A stretch of DNA of 64,000 bases from contig JAUJPP010000003.1 in the NCBI GenBank assembly GCA_030562195.1, positions 22,537,398 through 22,601,397 of the forward strand. Direction: 5' to 3'. The stretch's first letter is position 1. The number at the start of each line of letters is the position of its first letter. The notes beneath the pieces were generated by a model, which worked only from the letters and a program-made list of their open reading frames with translations, searched no databases and was not told the origin of the DNA. A program made the position numbers and the translations under genes. Source of the stretch: Nipponacmea schrenckii (taxonomy: Eukaryota; Mollusca; Gastropoda; Lottiidae). Shown one piece after another: positions 1-11,215 of this stretch.

Positions 1-2038
1 TTAGAGGACTGTTACTAACACATTTACTATCCAAATGACTATCCAACCAGTGTTTGTGTTTTGTTTTGTGAAAATTCAAGCCTTAAATACCTGATTTACT
101 AATAAAAAACAATTCAACTACCAAATCCAATGTTTTTCTACTAACTAACTTAAGACCATTTGAAAAATTCCATTGCACACTGCTTGGTGTTGATATTTGG
201 TAACTTACAACCACTGACATAGTGTCAATTATGATAAGATTCAGCCAAACTTCTATAGTACACCTGCCAATCAATGCTGAAACGTGACCTACTTCTTAAC
301 AGAATGTCAGCTAAGTTGTGTAAGCAGCTTGTGTTTACCAGTAAATAATGCCCACAATAAGCTGATTGCCAACAAAGAAACGGTAGATGATTATCATTAC
401 CAAATTCCATAAGAACCACCAAGTCCAAGACCAAACGGAGACTTAAAATCTGGCTGTCTTGGACATCTAGTCTTATCAAAGGAAGTAATCATATAAATCT
501 GGCATTATCTCCCTTTCCTCATCAGACTCTGTCAATTGTGAGGGCAATCATCTTAAGACTGGAGAAAAATTAATGAGGGTAGTTGGAGCTCAGACATCTT
601 GAGAATTTCTAGTGTCTGTAAATTCTAGTTAACCAGGTTAATACAATGGTTGGAAATTAGCACAATACTCAGACCTCAAAATGATTGAGAAAGTGAACTT
701 CAGACAATAACATATATTTCAAGAGATTCTAACAATTTAACTCTTCAAATGCCACGAGCGCATATATGCGACATAAGTTGTGTTCTTACTAAAATCCCAA
801 TTTCAAACAAACTACGGAACGCAGCAATAAACGAACCTCAGCACTGTTCTGTAATAGCATAATGTCACATAGTGTTTTCAGTGAAGATTGCGATGTAGAA
901 TTGTTATTATTTCAGTATGATTTATCGGTGTAAAGTGGACACAACAAATAACGAAATAACTAATTCATGGCAGGCAAGGAAAAAAACAAATGTGTTTGAA
1001 TTTCAATTTTAGAAACAGATCATGTGAAAAATTTGAAGCCAAAGAGCATTAATAATAATAAAAATAATTTAACATGGTCAGAATTAAATTAATTTGCAAA
1101 TGTTCTATGCCTTTTCTTTATTTATTAGTCACATACAGCATCAAAACCTATTGACATATTTGAGTCATCAACACATAATCTTATTCTTATACCTCAACGG
1201 CTATGACCTGCTTTTCTTAGCCGCGGTGGCTCAGTGGGTTAGACGCTTGCTCACTAACCTGAAGGTCCAGGGTTCAATCCCGGCAAAGGTCGAGATGAAC
1301 TTTCGGATTTTTCAGCCCGGTTCCCCTTGTCAGTGATGCAGGTCGGAGGGACTGACACCGAAAAAGTGTCTAGTTGTTCGGATGGGACAATAAACCGAGG
1401 CCCTGTGTGCTACAGGCTGTGCACGTTAAAGATCCCTTGACAGTTGGAAATCGCAAAAAGAGTAGGCTAATGCCGCTGTCCTGGCAAAATTTCCTTCATT
1501 GCACACTGCATGGCGTTGCCGGTCTTCATTAGCCCATAAGGTGCAGAAGAGTAGGACGTAAAACTCCATTCATTTCATTTCATTTTTTTGTTTCACAAAG
1601 ATTTATGAAGGCAGCAAATATATTATTGTGATGTGATGTATGACAATAAGTTCAGAAAGTTTCAGTTCCAATTATGATGAATATTACCAAACATTCATGG
1701 CATTTATACAGTTTACATTTGGAAACTAGTTGAATAGTACTTAGTGTAGCATAGTCTTGACATCAAGAAAACATTGTTTAAAAAAAGTCCGTTTGGGAAA
1801 AAAATAAATCATGAGCCCTGAGGCAATCTGTGCCATTGACAGAAAGACTGTAAACTGTAGTAACCCATGAAATCAAGTGTTCTGATTTGTTGTATTCACT
1901 GGCTTACAATCCAATCAAATTGTTGACCATGACACACAAAAAAAGGGTCATTTCAGCTAGGGTATACGATAAAGACATAAGACCTTGACTATTGTGAAAA
2001 TGGTGACTTGACAACAAAACAAATAATCTAGAACTTAC
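1..2038 (-). other. Intron 3 of the DGK gene (partial)
   Basis: AT-rich intronic DNA between exon 3 and the next exon outside the window. It contains the SINE at 1219-1588 and, around 165-195, a short stretch resembling the 3' part of that SINE (CATTGCACACTGC). I see no open frame with family-like residues and no further supported exon in 1-1218 or 1590-2036. Confidence 0.7.
1219..1588 (+). mobile_element. tRNA-derived SINE, nearly complete (Meta-like body)
   Basis: A pol III-type SINE. The tRNA-like head starts near 1220 (GCCGCGGTGGCTCAG) with an A box at about 1227-1238 and a B box GGTTCAATCCC at 1271-1281. The body contains GACAATAAACCGAGGCCC and GTTAAAGATCCC, then a tail domain (TTCATTGCACACTGCATGG, then TAAGGTGCAGAAGAGTAGGA) and a 3' end of repeated CATTT at about 1568-1588. 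The order of head, conserved centre and short-repeat tail is typical of molluscan SINEs, and the centre resembles the Meta domain from memory. The acceptor ends of the tRNA-like head do not pair, so it is not a functional tRNA. Fragments of the family lie at 11963, 15250, 16215, 23750 and 62575. Confidence 0.85.
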
Positions 2039-2122
2039 CAGACAATCTGGATCCATGGCATAGCATAAATCACCTGATGCATTAGTTTCTACCCATAAAT
2101 GATCACAGTTAATAGCTTGGTC
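2039..2122 (-). CDS. rdgA: Diacylglycerol kinase zeta/iota-type, coding exon 3 (start of C1 region)
   Basis: An 84 bp exon of exactly 28 codons. An AATTTCAG acceptor (AG at 2124-2123) precedes it and a GTAAGTT donor (GT at 2038-2037) follows it. It encodes DQAINCDHLWVETNASGDLC followed by YAMDPDCL. The HLW.ET..SGD.CY pattern is the signature start of the first cysteine-rich (C1) region in DGK zeta/iota/rdgA, and it follows VDWS of exon 2 as in the family. It ends in phase 0. His8 and Cys20 could be the first zinc ligands. The remaining C1 cysteines, the second C1, the MARCKS-like basic stretch, the catalytic domain and ankyrin repeats would come from exons left of position 1. I found no further exon between 1 and 2038, so the gene runs off the window. 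Confidence 0.9.
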
Positions 2123-2465
2123 CTGAAATTAAAATAGAAACTTCATTAAATCAGACTTTAGTTTGAACATTTTCACCATGTGAAACTGATTCTAAATCAC
2201 ATAGAGAAATCCATTGTTTCTACAATTAGAAAAGACAATTTTTTTTTTAAATTTATAGAAAATCTCCATTGTTATATGGTGAAGTCATCTGATTGAAATA
2301 CCTACAATGGACGTTCACACTGGCACTTTTTCTACATTATTGATTTAAACTAGGTTAGGATCAAATGTTTAACAGTTCTGCGTTGGACAAAACTGGTGGT
2401 CCAAACTAAAAAGGTGACCTTGTTATTGGGTACATCAGATTACTATGATTCGACTTATAGTCCTG

Positions 2466-3563
2466 CAGGCCTCGAAATTTGCTTCCCATAATCGAAAAAT
2501 CGTTTGACGGTAAATTTTCATTCACGTAACCGATAGTTCGGTTCGGACTCAAACGTTAGCGAAACGATCGGTTACGTGAATCGGTTACGTCGTTTAGTGG
2601 TGTATGGTAGGTAGGTAAATGGCGAGTTAACGTTCGTTTTGCCCAATCATGCAGTCCATCTGATTTGATATGGCGCAAGATATTTCCTTTGTGAACACAA
2701 CTTACACCATCGGCATAATTCTGTATTCCGGACATGACTGCCCCCTTGATCCCACGTCTGTTGGCTTCCTTTCTGATATCTGAGAGGTGTGTCAAACAAA
2801 CTTTACATTCCAGTTTTTGAATATATCCATCATCGCCGATTTCAACAATTTTAAAATCTTTATTGAATGACCATTTATTGAAAGTCTTAACAGTGACGCT
2901 TTCTGGTTTACGATTAAGCTGTGCCATTTTCTAACAGGTGACTGAACTGGCCGATTCCCTGGCAACAGTACAAGATCGACTCTAGGCTAATAGTTAATAA
3001 ATGTTTAGTTACGCCGGAAAATCACAACTAGCTGATATGTAACTTTTTTTTTTTAAAATAATATTTTATTGACAGGTAACATTTATTTAGTAGCTATTGT
3101 TTGTTGAATTTAATAAGTGAGAGTAAAACCAAAACGTCATTGAAACAATAAAATCAATTAAATCTATATAAAACGATCAAATAGAGATGAAAGTTACATT
3201 ACATAGGCCCTACTACAATAACAAAGAAACAATATTAATCATATGCATGGCCTAACATTGGCCGGGAATGAGGATAATAAATTTTTCTTCCTAAGATTGG
3301 TTCACGCGATGATCCCGTGTTAGATAATACTACTGCCATAAAACAATGTGGAATTTTTATTAGTAGCGTATTGAAAATGAAATAGTTTAACATCCTGCCA
3401 CCTTCATGATGAGTTTTACCGATTTGCAAACTGATTTGAGACAGTTTTACTGTTATCGTTATACGGCAAAAGTTCACGTAACCGATTTTTCGTTCTGCCC
3501 ATTTAGACTTTGCGTAACTGACACGCAAACGATCGTTTCGTTCGCGTCAAAATTCGAGGCCTG
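2466..3563 (-). mobile_element. Non-autonomous hAT-like DNA transposon with terminal inverted repeats and 6 bp target duplication
   Basis: The left end reads CAGGCCTCGAAATTTG and the right end CAAAATTCGAGGCCTG, inverted copies with one offset base. Both ends are flanked by the direct repeat GTCCTG (2460-2465 and 3564-3569), a likely target-site duplication. Subterminal regions repeat CGTAACCGAT-type motifs in both orientations (about 2524-2590 and 3474-3490) and a GCGAAACGATCG / CGATCGTTTCG pair, as expected for transposase-binding sites. CAG...CTG ends suit hAT elements; hAT normally makes 8 bp duplications, so a 6 bp one would mean a variant subgroup, or degeneration. At 1.1 kb it is too short for a transposase, but it retains a zinc-finger ORF. 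Confidence 0.75.
2556..2927 (-). CDS. BED/TTF-like zinc-finger protein fragment inside hAT-like element
   Basis: An intact 123-codon frame from ATG at 2927 to the stop at 2556. The start MAQLNRKPESVTVKTFNKW is followed by a putative zinc finger: Cys41-x2-Cys44, then His86 (in KGNILRHIKSDGLHDW) and His93. This order (FNKW, CxxC, then HxKS..H) resembles the N-terminal TTF/BED-type DNA-binding fingers of hAT transposases and proteins derived from them. The 3' end of the frame runs into the subterminal repeats, so the last ~15 residues (DSRNRSFR) come from terminal DNA. No catalytic transposase region follows. It could be a truncated transposase, a DNA-binding repressor of the family, or an accidentally open remnant. 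Promoter and splice sites are not evident. It is unrelated to the host kinase gene although it shares its strand. Confidence 0.5.
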   Translation of the reverse strand: MAQLNRKPESVTVKTFNKWSFNKDFKIVEIGDDGYIQKLECKVCLTHLSDIRKEANRRGIKGAVMSGIQNYADGVSCVHKGNILRHIKSDGLHDWAKRTLTRHLPTYHTPLNDVTDSRNRSFR

Positions 3564-4173
3564 GTCCTGTATTCAAGACTAAAAAGACTTCAATCAGGAG
3601 AAATAACAAGTGTTGATCAAGTGATAAAGGTGTTTGGATTTAAATTTTAATAATATATATTTCAAAGACAAGAACCCTTTTAAAGCAACAGAATTGACAT
3701 AATGGACTGAAACTGGTTTCTGTTATTTCTCAATATATGTAATATATCACTGACAAAAAGAATAATTAATGGTGTTGGTGTTTTGAAGCACATTAACTCC
3801 AACTCTTCATAGAGTGAGATAAAATCAGTCAGCTAATTAACCAATGATTGATTTCTGCCTATTAACAGTTAAAAAACATGTTTACACATCGAGTTGTTAC
3901 TTTAAATAGCTCAATCGATGTTTCTGTTATTTATAATTTTTTGATTAGTGCATGTCAATATTTCACAAGAGACTGGATACCCTTGATCTTTTTTTTTTTC
4001 ATAGTATTTTATGACATTCAGTCTTGTATTCTGTACTGTTTATGAAAATAATCTTGGGACTTTTATACTTGAATTAGAAAGGAAAATATCAACAAACAAT
4101 AATACACTACATTTGAGAATTGATATTGATTGATATGAAATTAGGATGTATAAAAGCAGTATCTCTCATAAAA

Positions 4174-5090
4174 ATAGCGATGGCCCATCGTACTACGCCC
4201 ACCATTGGCAGCCTTAGTTATTCGGGCGGTGGACAAGGGTATCAGTAAATACAATATTTTAAATGTAAAAGGCTCAATCATGCTTTGTCAAAAGGTCTAT
4301 CAAGTCTACAAAGAATCAGAGGCTGATAAAGTGAACACGTTTTAAAGAACAAGGGCAATAACTCAATAAATATTTTTTGATTAGTCTGATTTTCAATAGG
4401 GTCTATCCTCGACTTATAGCAAACACTCACACCAAGTTTCATCAAATTTTTTCGATTGGTTTCATTTTCTATAGGCTTCATCATTACAGAGACTCATTCC
4501 AAGTTTCATTACAATCCATCAAGAAATGTGGTCTCTATCATGTTCACAACAATTGTGGACAGGCAGACGGACAGACAGACAGGCGGGCAGAAGGCTTCAT
4601 CCTTGGATTATTACAAACACACACACCGAAATTGGCCAAAATTCATCCAGAAACCATCTCTCTATCATGTCCAAAACACATTTTTGAACGCAAAATGAAT
4701 GCGTTTTCAAGAACAACGGCAATAACTCATCAATTTATTTTTCGATTTGTCTGATTTTCAATAGGCTTCGTCCTTAAGTAATAACAAGAAATCACACCAA
4801 ATTTCATCAAAATCCATCAAGAAACACACTCTTAATCGTGTTCACAACAAATTTTCAAAAACAAGGGCAATAACTCATTGAATGTTTTTCGATTGGTCTG
4901 ATTTTCAATACACTTCTTCCTTGGGTTATAACAAACACACTCACCAAATTTGGTCAAAATCCATCAAGAAATGTGGTCTCTATCGTGTTCACAACAATTG
5001 TGGACAGGCAGACAGACAGACAGACAGACAGACAGATGGACAGACAGGGGCGACTACAATATACGCCCACATTTATGTGTGGGCGTATAA
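4174..5090 (+). mobile_element. Pearl/Helentron-like non-autonomous element 1
   Basis: The left end has AAAATAG, a 13 nt palindrome (4178-4190), then TACGCCCACC. The right end is a 12 bp-stem hairpin TATACGCCCACA...TGTGGGCGTATA at 5060-5089. The inside holds tandem ~160 bp units recognisable by GGGCAATAACTCA, GATTTTCAATAGG and CAAGTTTCATCAAAATCC, and two GACA-rich tetranucleotide runs (about 4558-4590 and 5003-5047). The layout (5' palindrome, tandem core, tetranucleotide run, 3' hairpin) resembles pearl/DINE/Helentron-related elements; that family placing is inference. The many short open frames inside it are repeat-derived. Confidence 0.65.
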
Positions 5091-5388
5091 AAAGGAAGCC
5101 ATTGTTGTCAAATGAATTTCAACCTAAATTATTATTATTTGCAAGAAATTTATTTGTGAAATTTATAAGAGAATTTTGGTGAAATTTAAAAGGAAATTTG
5201 GTCAAAAATACAAAGAGATTTTAAGGTCACCTCATTCATGAAAGAAAGAACTGACATCTCTTATAGGACTGTATAATATTTCAAAAGATATTTACTGAAT
5301 TGAATATTAACTAAAGTAATTTTTGTAATATTGTAATATTTTCAGATACGTTAAGCTATTGATTAAGTATTGATATAACTTCCATAAG

Positions 5389-6600
5389 ATAGCCAAGCAA
5401 GGTAATATACGCCCACAAGCAGCATTGAATATGAATAAAAACTTAACAGTACAGTAACAATCATCAGAAAGAAATAATCAACTTTGAGTCATACACTTCT
5501 TTCTAGTACAATATTACTAAATTATAAGTAATAAAAATCAATTAATTAAAATTGTACCTTCTAACAAGGCAGTAACTCATTAAATATTTTTTGATATTTT
5601 TTGATTTACAATAGGGTTTATATTTGGTTGGTAACAAATTCAGCAACTTTCATCCAAAACAGTAAAACAGTAGAGAGTTGACGAGCTAAAAATCGAAGGA
5701 GTTTTAATGAACAAAGGCAATAACTCATATTAAATATTTTTTGGTATTACTGATTTTCTATAGGGTAAGGTTGATTACAAACATATTCATCAAGTTTCAT
5801 CAAAATCTGTTAAGAATTATGCCTTGAAGAGTTTTTATGAGCCAAAATTAAAGTAATTAAAGACCAAGGGCAATAATTCATATTAAATGTATTTGGATAT
5901 TATAAATTTTCAATAGGGTTCATTCTTGGGTGATAAAAAACAATTTCAACAAGTTCTGTTAGAGTCTGTTAGGAGTTGTGCTTTGTAGAGTGCTTACAAT
6001 CCAAAAATCTGACATGTTTTTAAGAACAAGGGCAGTAATTCATATTAAATATATTTTTAAATTTTAGATTTTCAATAGAGTTCATCCTTGGTTGATATCA
6101 ACAATTTCAGCAAATTTCAACAAAATCGGTCAAGAATTGAGCCTTCTGGGGTGTTAACAAGCTGAATGCATTTTCAAAAACATGGGTAATAACTGATACA
6201 AAGATAAATGAAATAATATTGTTCGATTTATCTGATTTTCATTAGAGTTCATCCATTAAATGTGTTTTCAAGTATAAGGGGGATAACTCATTAAATATTT
6301 TTCAATTTTGCTGATTTTCAATAGGGTCCGTCTTTGGGTTATTAAACACTCTAACACCAAATTTCAACAAGATCTGTCAAGAATTGCACATTTTAGAGTG
6401 TTTACATGCATTTCAAGAACAAGGGCAATAACTCACTAAATAATTTTCGATTTCACTGATTTTCAAAAATGTTCATCCTTAGGTGATTATGAACACTCAC
6501 ACAAAATAATGTCCAAATCCATCAAAGACTAGAGTGTTCAGGAGCTATTGTGGAAGGAGGTGATGGCAATATACGCTCCACATTTCATGTGGGCATATAA
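5389..6600 (+). mobile_element. Pearl/Helentron-like non-autonomous element 2
   Basis: It starts with ATAGCCAAGCAAGGTAATA then TACGCCCAC, where the left palindrome has lost about 4 bases. It ends with an eroded hairpin at about 6570-6599 (TATACGCTCCACA...GTGGGCATATA). The core is about seven diverged ~155 bp units marked by GGGCAATAACTCAT-like starts near 5565, 5723, 5868, 6030, 6183, 6271 and 6424. It has no clear GACG run, only a short GGAAGGAGG-type remnant. It appears to be the oldest of the four copies. Confidence 0.6.
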
Positions 6601-8035
6601 AGTGGAGGGAAAACTGTTTTTTACTGAACCAAATTGAACCAAAGAAGAAATTCGGAGGATTGAATATAAACTAAATGAAGTGTTATCCATTTCCATCTTC
6701 CAATTCATTTCCGATTTGCAGAAAAATTCAATCAACTATTCAAATATCAACCAATTTTTATTCACATTTCCTCTTTTATTTCGTCAGAATTCCAATAAAA
6801 TATAATTAGTATTCCAAAACAGAATGTGCTGCACATCTAAAATAGTTCATTCATTTCATTTTTTGTTAAAATTAATCAGTGGCATGCTTAAATAGAATTT
6901 AGCAGTTGTATTATCAACTGGTACCACTTATACCTTTACTCTAGTACTACTGATGTAGTTTGAGTTTTATTCATTTCTTTGATTAAATATAAGCCAAAAC
7001 ATGTAGCTAAAATCACTGATAAAAGAACAAACCAGCAGTAGCGTTACAGACCCTTTTTACATCAAACTGTCCTTTTATGGATTCTGTACCAAACTGTATA
7101 TATCAGATGACAGATTAAACTTACAATTTAAACACAAGGTTATCAGTAGACTTTGGTGTTCAATATAATATTACAAGACATTCAAATCAAAAACTTTGGT
7201 TACAACCCATAAACCTTAAAATCTAATTGATATACTTATTTAATTCACAAAACATTAAAAGGTTTACTATAATTTAGCCTAATTTGTGTATTAATGTCTA
7301 TAATTGAATTTGTACTTCTAGAGTTTATATAATAGTATAGAACAGTGGGGTGTTTTATTAGATCTATATTTATATATACTCTATCATTGTCTAATGTACA
7401 TCTAACCTGTTTTTATTAACTACCATGTCATACTGGGTATTATTCTTCTATTAAATATCAAGTCAAAAATTACCAAAAATAGACATTTTATTGAACAAAA
7501 ATAGAAGTTGTTTTCATTTTTAGTCTCTCCAAACTATTTATGGAACTGTAATTTAATAAAAGATCACTTTTCCATTACATAAATATGGTTATGTAATAAT
7601 CAACATGTGAAACTCTGTATTATAGAGTTCATTCAAATAACAGTCCCCAGAATATAAGCCACTTATAACCCTACATAGCTTGAACTTTTCTTCAATTTTA
7701 TTAATCACTGGATTTCATATTCAACAATTCAATTTTAACTTTTCTCCTTGCTGTATCCATTGAATTATTCAATAATTTAAATTCATATATATTCAGAAAA
7801 TCTTTGTTTGATGTAAGTTTTTTTAGGTTTTCTAAATGATTTTGTATTGTGATTTATGATTTTCCATTGTGGTTGTAAATATCAAAAATATGACAAAAAA
7901 GATATATAATACTTTTTATTTTTTGACTTTCAAATGCCAATGGCAGGGCATGAAATACCTCCAGAACACCTTATGTCACTCTGCAACTGAGTGTTTCATT
8001 CTTATTAACCTATCTTTTTCCTTTCAGAAAATAGA

Positions 8036-9566
8036 AAATAGCTTGCCAGGCAAGGTAACATACGCCCACTGATAGCTTTGATTGTAAAAGTAAAAGTCCA
8101 ATTACAGCTGGTTCCTGATTTACAAGGAACTTGGAAGTTAACTATATTGTATTGCATTCAGAAGATCCAATAAAAACTGTAGTCTCTACAGTGTCCACAA
8201 ACAATTGATGACAGATGGATGAGAAACAGTACATTCGAAATTCCAAGTTCCAGAATTCCAGGAATTTTTTTCAGAATCATATCAAAATCAATAGGGGTCT
8301 TCCTTGGATGTATTCCAGGAATTTTTTTCAGAATCATATCAAAATCAATAGGGGTCTTCCTTGGATGGTAATAAACAAATATACCAAGTTACAAAAAGAT
8401 TCATAAAGAAATGGAGTCTCTACAGTGTCCACAAGCTTTTGTTTACAAACAGAACAATTTGAAATTCAAATCCAAGAATTCCAGGAATTTTTTTCGGAAT
8501 CATACCAAAATCAATAGGGGTCTTCATTGAATGATAATAAACATGTATACCAAGTTTCAAGAAAATCCAATGAAACCTGTAGTCTCCACAGTGTCCACAA
8601 ACAATTATTGACAGACGGATGACAAACAGTACAATTCGAAATTCCAAGTCCCAGAATTCCAGGAATTTTTTTCAGAATCATATCAAAATCAATAGGGTTC
8701 TTCCTTGGATGGTTATAAACAAATATACCAAGTTACAAAAAGATTCATAAAAAAATGGAGTCTCTACAGTGTCCACAAGCTTTTGTTTACAAACAGAACA
8801 ATTTGAAATTCAAAGTCCAAGAATTCCAGGAATTTTTTTCGAAATCATACCAAAATCGATAGGGTTCTTCCTTGAGTGATTATAAACAAGTATACCAAGT
8901 TTCAAGAAATTCCAATAAAAACTGTAGTCTCTACAGTGTCCACAAACAATTGTTGACAGACGGACCAACGGACCGACGGACCGACGGAATTTGAAATTCA
9001 AAGTTCAAGAATTCCAGGAATTTTTTTCGGAATCATACCAAAATCGATAGGGGTCTTCGTTGAATGGTAATAAACATGTATACCAAGTTTCAAGAAGATC
9101 CAATAAAAACTGTAGTCTCTACAGTGTCCACAAACAATTGTTGACAGACGGATGAGAAACAGTACATTCGAAATTCCAAGTTCCAGAATTCCAGGAATTT
9201 TTTTCAGAATCATATCAAAATCAATAGGGGTCTTCCTTGGATGGTAATAAACAAATATACCAAGTTACAAAAAGATTCATAAAGAAATGGAGTCTCTACA
9301 GTGTCCACAAGCTTTTGTTTACAAACAGAACAATTTGAAATTCAAAGTCCAAGAATTCCAGGAATTTTTTTCGAAATCATACCAAAATCGATAGGGTTCT
9401 TCCTTGAGTGATTATAAACAAGTATACCAAGTTTCAAGAAATTCCAATAAAAACTGTAGTCTCTACAGTGTCCACAAACAATTGTTGACAGACGGACCGA
9501 CGGACCAACGGACCGACGGACAAGGGCGACAACAATATACGTCCACATTTCTATGTGGGCGTATAA
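8036..9566 (+). mobile_element. Pearl/Helentron-like non-autonomous element 3, different tandem core
   Basis: The left end is AAAATAG with the palindrome CTTGCCAGGCAAG (8042-8054) then GTAACATACGCCCACT. The right end is the hairpin TATACGTCCACA...TATGTGGGCGTATA at 9536-9565. The core differs from elements 1, 2 and 4: units of 165-190 bp start with GAATTCCAGGAATTTTTTTC near 8256, 8311 (partial), 8476, 8656, 8821, 9010, 9187 and 9354. The block 8645-8990 is nearly identical to 9180-9525, so a three-unit higher-order repeat has formed. GACGGACC-type runs lie at about 8956-8988 and 9488-9521. Confidence 0.68.
8255..9530 (+). repeat. Tandem core with higher-order structure in element 3
   Basis: Monomers of about 165-190 bp alternate between two variants: one with CAAATATACCAAGTTACAAA, the other with TATACCAAGTTTCAAGAA. 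A 55 bp segment is duplicated head to tail at about 8255-8364. The spacing of the nearly identical blocks is about 535 bp, or three monomers. This suggests amplification by unequal exchange or rolling-circle replication after insertion. Confidence 0.75.
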
Positions 9567-10737
9567 AAACTTTTTCTTTTAAAATGTCCAAAGATATAAT
9601 CAATCTCAACAACAAAATTTGGGAAAAGGTAATCTCATGAAGCCTTATTTAGAAATTGGGTTAAGATGTCGGTTCAGAAAGGAAAATGTCCACATAATAA
9701 CTATGGTTGAAGAGTTGATTGGTGCTGAAAGCTATGTATATCAATGAAAAGACCATGTTGAAAAGTATCGACTGAATTCATTTCATTCTGGTATGAATTA
9801 ATATAGAAAGAAAATATACTATATCATGATTAAATAAACAATAATATTGTCAGAATCGGAAATCCTTATGATAACAAGATTCAATTGTATAGTTGCAACA
9901 CCTCCAGGATTCTACTAGTTCACAATAATACTAATAAGAACCACATAAAACATGAAGTTTAGGTTTAAAAGATCCAATCTACCATCTGATTTCAAGTCAT
10001 ATATAGTCACCAACCCTTCTAAAAAATCTGACTCATTTTAAGTTTGGGCAACTGCAGATAAGAAATCATATGTTACTATCAGACCAGACCTCGGTAGGAA
10101 TTTTCATGCTGGTCAGTACAGTTGCAATCAACATTTCCTGCTCTGTTGAATATTTTGTTATGTTTTTCTTAAACCAAGATTATGATGGGACTCAAAGCAT
10201 TGTAAGCAGACAGACTAACACAATTAAATCAACACTTCTCGATACTATAAACTGTCAATTGAAATGATATATGAGGACTAAAGATCGAAATCAGTTTCTC
10301 AAGTCAAACAACCTGTGAATTGCATTAGAGAATGATGTTCAAACCACAAACATAGTCCACTCAAAGCTCTGAAGACCACCTTACTGTCTGACTGTAATTA
10401 ATTTATTGTTCCAGGAATGACTTCGACAAGATGTCAGAACCAGGAAGTATAGATGAAGTAAGTCAAAGCTTGACAAGCTATAACAAACTAATATTACATT
10501 AGTCTCCAGACCAGTCTATATCCATAAATCAATCCTACTCCTTCATCAATCATAGGCTTCAAACTGTAACTTATAGTAGGTTTCCAATCACTACTTTACT
10601 GATCAATATATTGAACTTTTTCACTTAATAATTCTTTTCATAGAAATTTAATTACAGACTAATTTCACAGTTTGAATCTAGGCTATTTCATTTCAAAGAA
10701 AGATTTGAAAAATTCAAACTATATATAGATCACTTAC

Positions 10738-10849
10738 CGACCAATCAACAGTGGATCGTAATTCTCTTCGTTTATAACCATACTCAGCATGGCTTGGATG
10801 TAGATAATGTGTTGGAGTGTGAACATAAGAATTTTTAGCTATCGCTCTC
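10738..10849 (-). CDS. rdgA: Diacylglycerol kinase zeta/iota-type, coding exon 2
   Basis: A 112 bp internal exon too short to stand out as an ORF. On the minus strand a TTTTCAG acceptor (AG at 10851-10850) precedes it and a GTAAGTG donor (GT at 10737-10736) follows it. The first base completes the split CA|G glutamine codon of exon 1, and the next 37 codons are open. The product begins RAIAKNSYVHTP and ends KRRELRSTVDWS. RSTVDWS is the segment that lies directly before the first C1 domain in animal DGK zeta/iota proteins, and AIAKNS corresponds to their AI.KS motif. The exon ends in phase 0, matching exon 3. It lies about 26.7 kb downstream of exon 1 and 8.6 kb upstream of exon 3. An extra cassette exon between 1 and 2 is possible but not needed by phase. 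Confidence 0.9.
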
Positions 10850-10982
10850 CTGAAAATACAAGAAACAATAAATTAACAATCAATAGATGATATATCAGTT
10901 TTAAACTGTCTCAATAAGCAAGGAGAGAAACAATATATAAATAATGTTTATTGTGGTATTTTGAGGTGGAAATGTTGGCAAG

Positions 10983-11023
10983 CCTTGGTTTGCTTATGAT
11001 ACCCTGGTTTGCTTATGATACCT
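10983..11023 (+). repeat. Short direct duplication
   Basis: GGTTTGCTTATGATACC occurs twice with two bases between. It is a local duplication with no evident function. Confidence 0.7.
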
Positions 11024-11170
11024 TCCAACAAAATTATCTGTAGTACATCCCCTGTTTCCCCATCTAACTGTAGCATTCTGTTGTCTATTTTCTGCTCTAT
11101 AAATTTAAGTCTTGAATTTAACTGTTTCTAGCTAACATGGAGGTGCATGTTTTAGATGTGGCTGTAAGTG

Positions 11171-11215
11171 TAATATAAATGTTGGTAATATAAATGTTGG
11201 TAATATAAATGTTGG
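11171..11215 (+). repeat. 15 bp tandem repeat, three copies
   Basis: TAATATAAATGTTGG occurs three times without interruption. Because 15 is a multiple of three, it leaves a short open frame on the minus strand, which I do not regard as coding. Confidence 0.85.

Larger units (their letters stand above)
2123..10737 (-). other. Intron 2 of the DGK gene, transposon-dense
   Basis: Intron between exons 2 and 3, about 8.6 kb. It carries the hAT-like element at 2466-3563 and three pearl/Helentron-like elements at 4174-5090, 5389-6600 and 8036-9566. The stretches 3570-4173, 6601-8035 and 9567-10737 are plain AT-rich sequence in which I see no gene or clear repeat. Confidence 0.75.

Noticed and set aside
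1220..1292. tRNA gene with A and B boxes
   Set aside because: The acceptor ends do not pair and the sequence continues into a SINE body and CATTT tail, so it is a SINE head.
1094..1336. 80-codon plus-strand frame
   Set aside because: It runs through AT-rich DNA into the SINE head and has no independent support.
3235..3528. 97-codon minus-strand frame in the hAT-like element
   Set aside because: It overlaps the subterminal repeats, shows no recognisable motif and is not in line with the zinc-finger frame.
4377..5182. Several frames rich in TDRQTDRQ
   Set aside because: They translate GACA tetranucleotide and tandem units of the pearl-like element.
8255..9530. CRISPR-like regular repeats
   Set aside because: Units are adjoining 165-190 bp monomers without unique spacers, in a eukaryotic genome.
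8420..9548. Frames with repeated CGHCRDYSFYW or similar
   Set aside because: The same tandem monomer of element 3 is translated repeatedly; the cysteines come from the repeat, not from a zinc finger.
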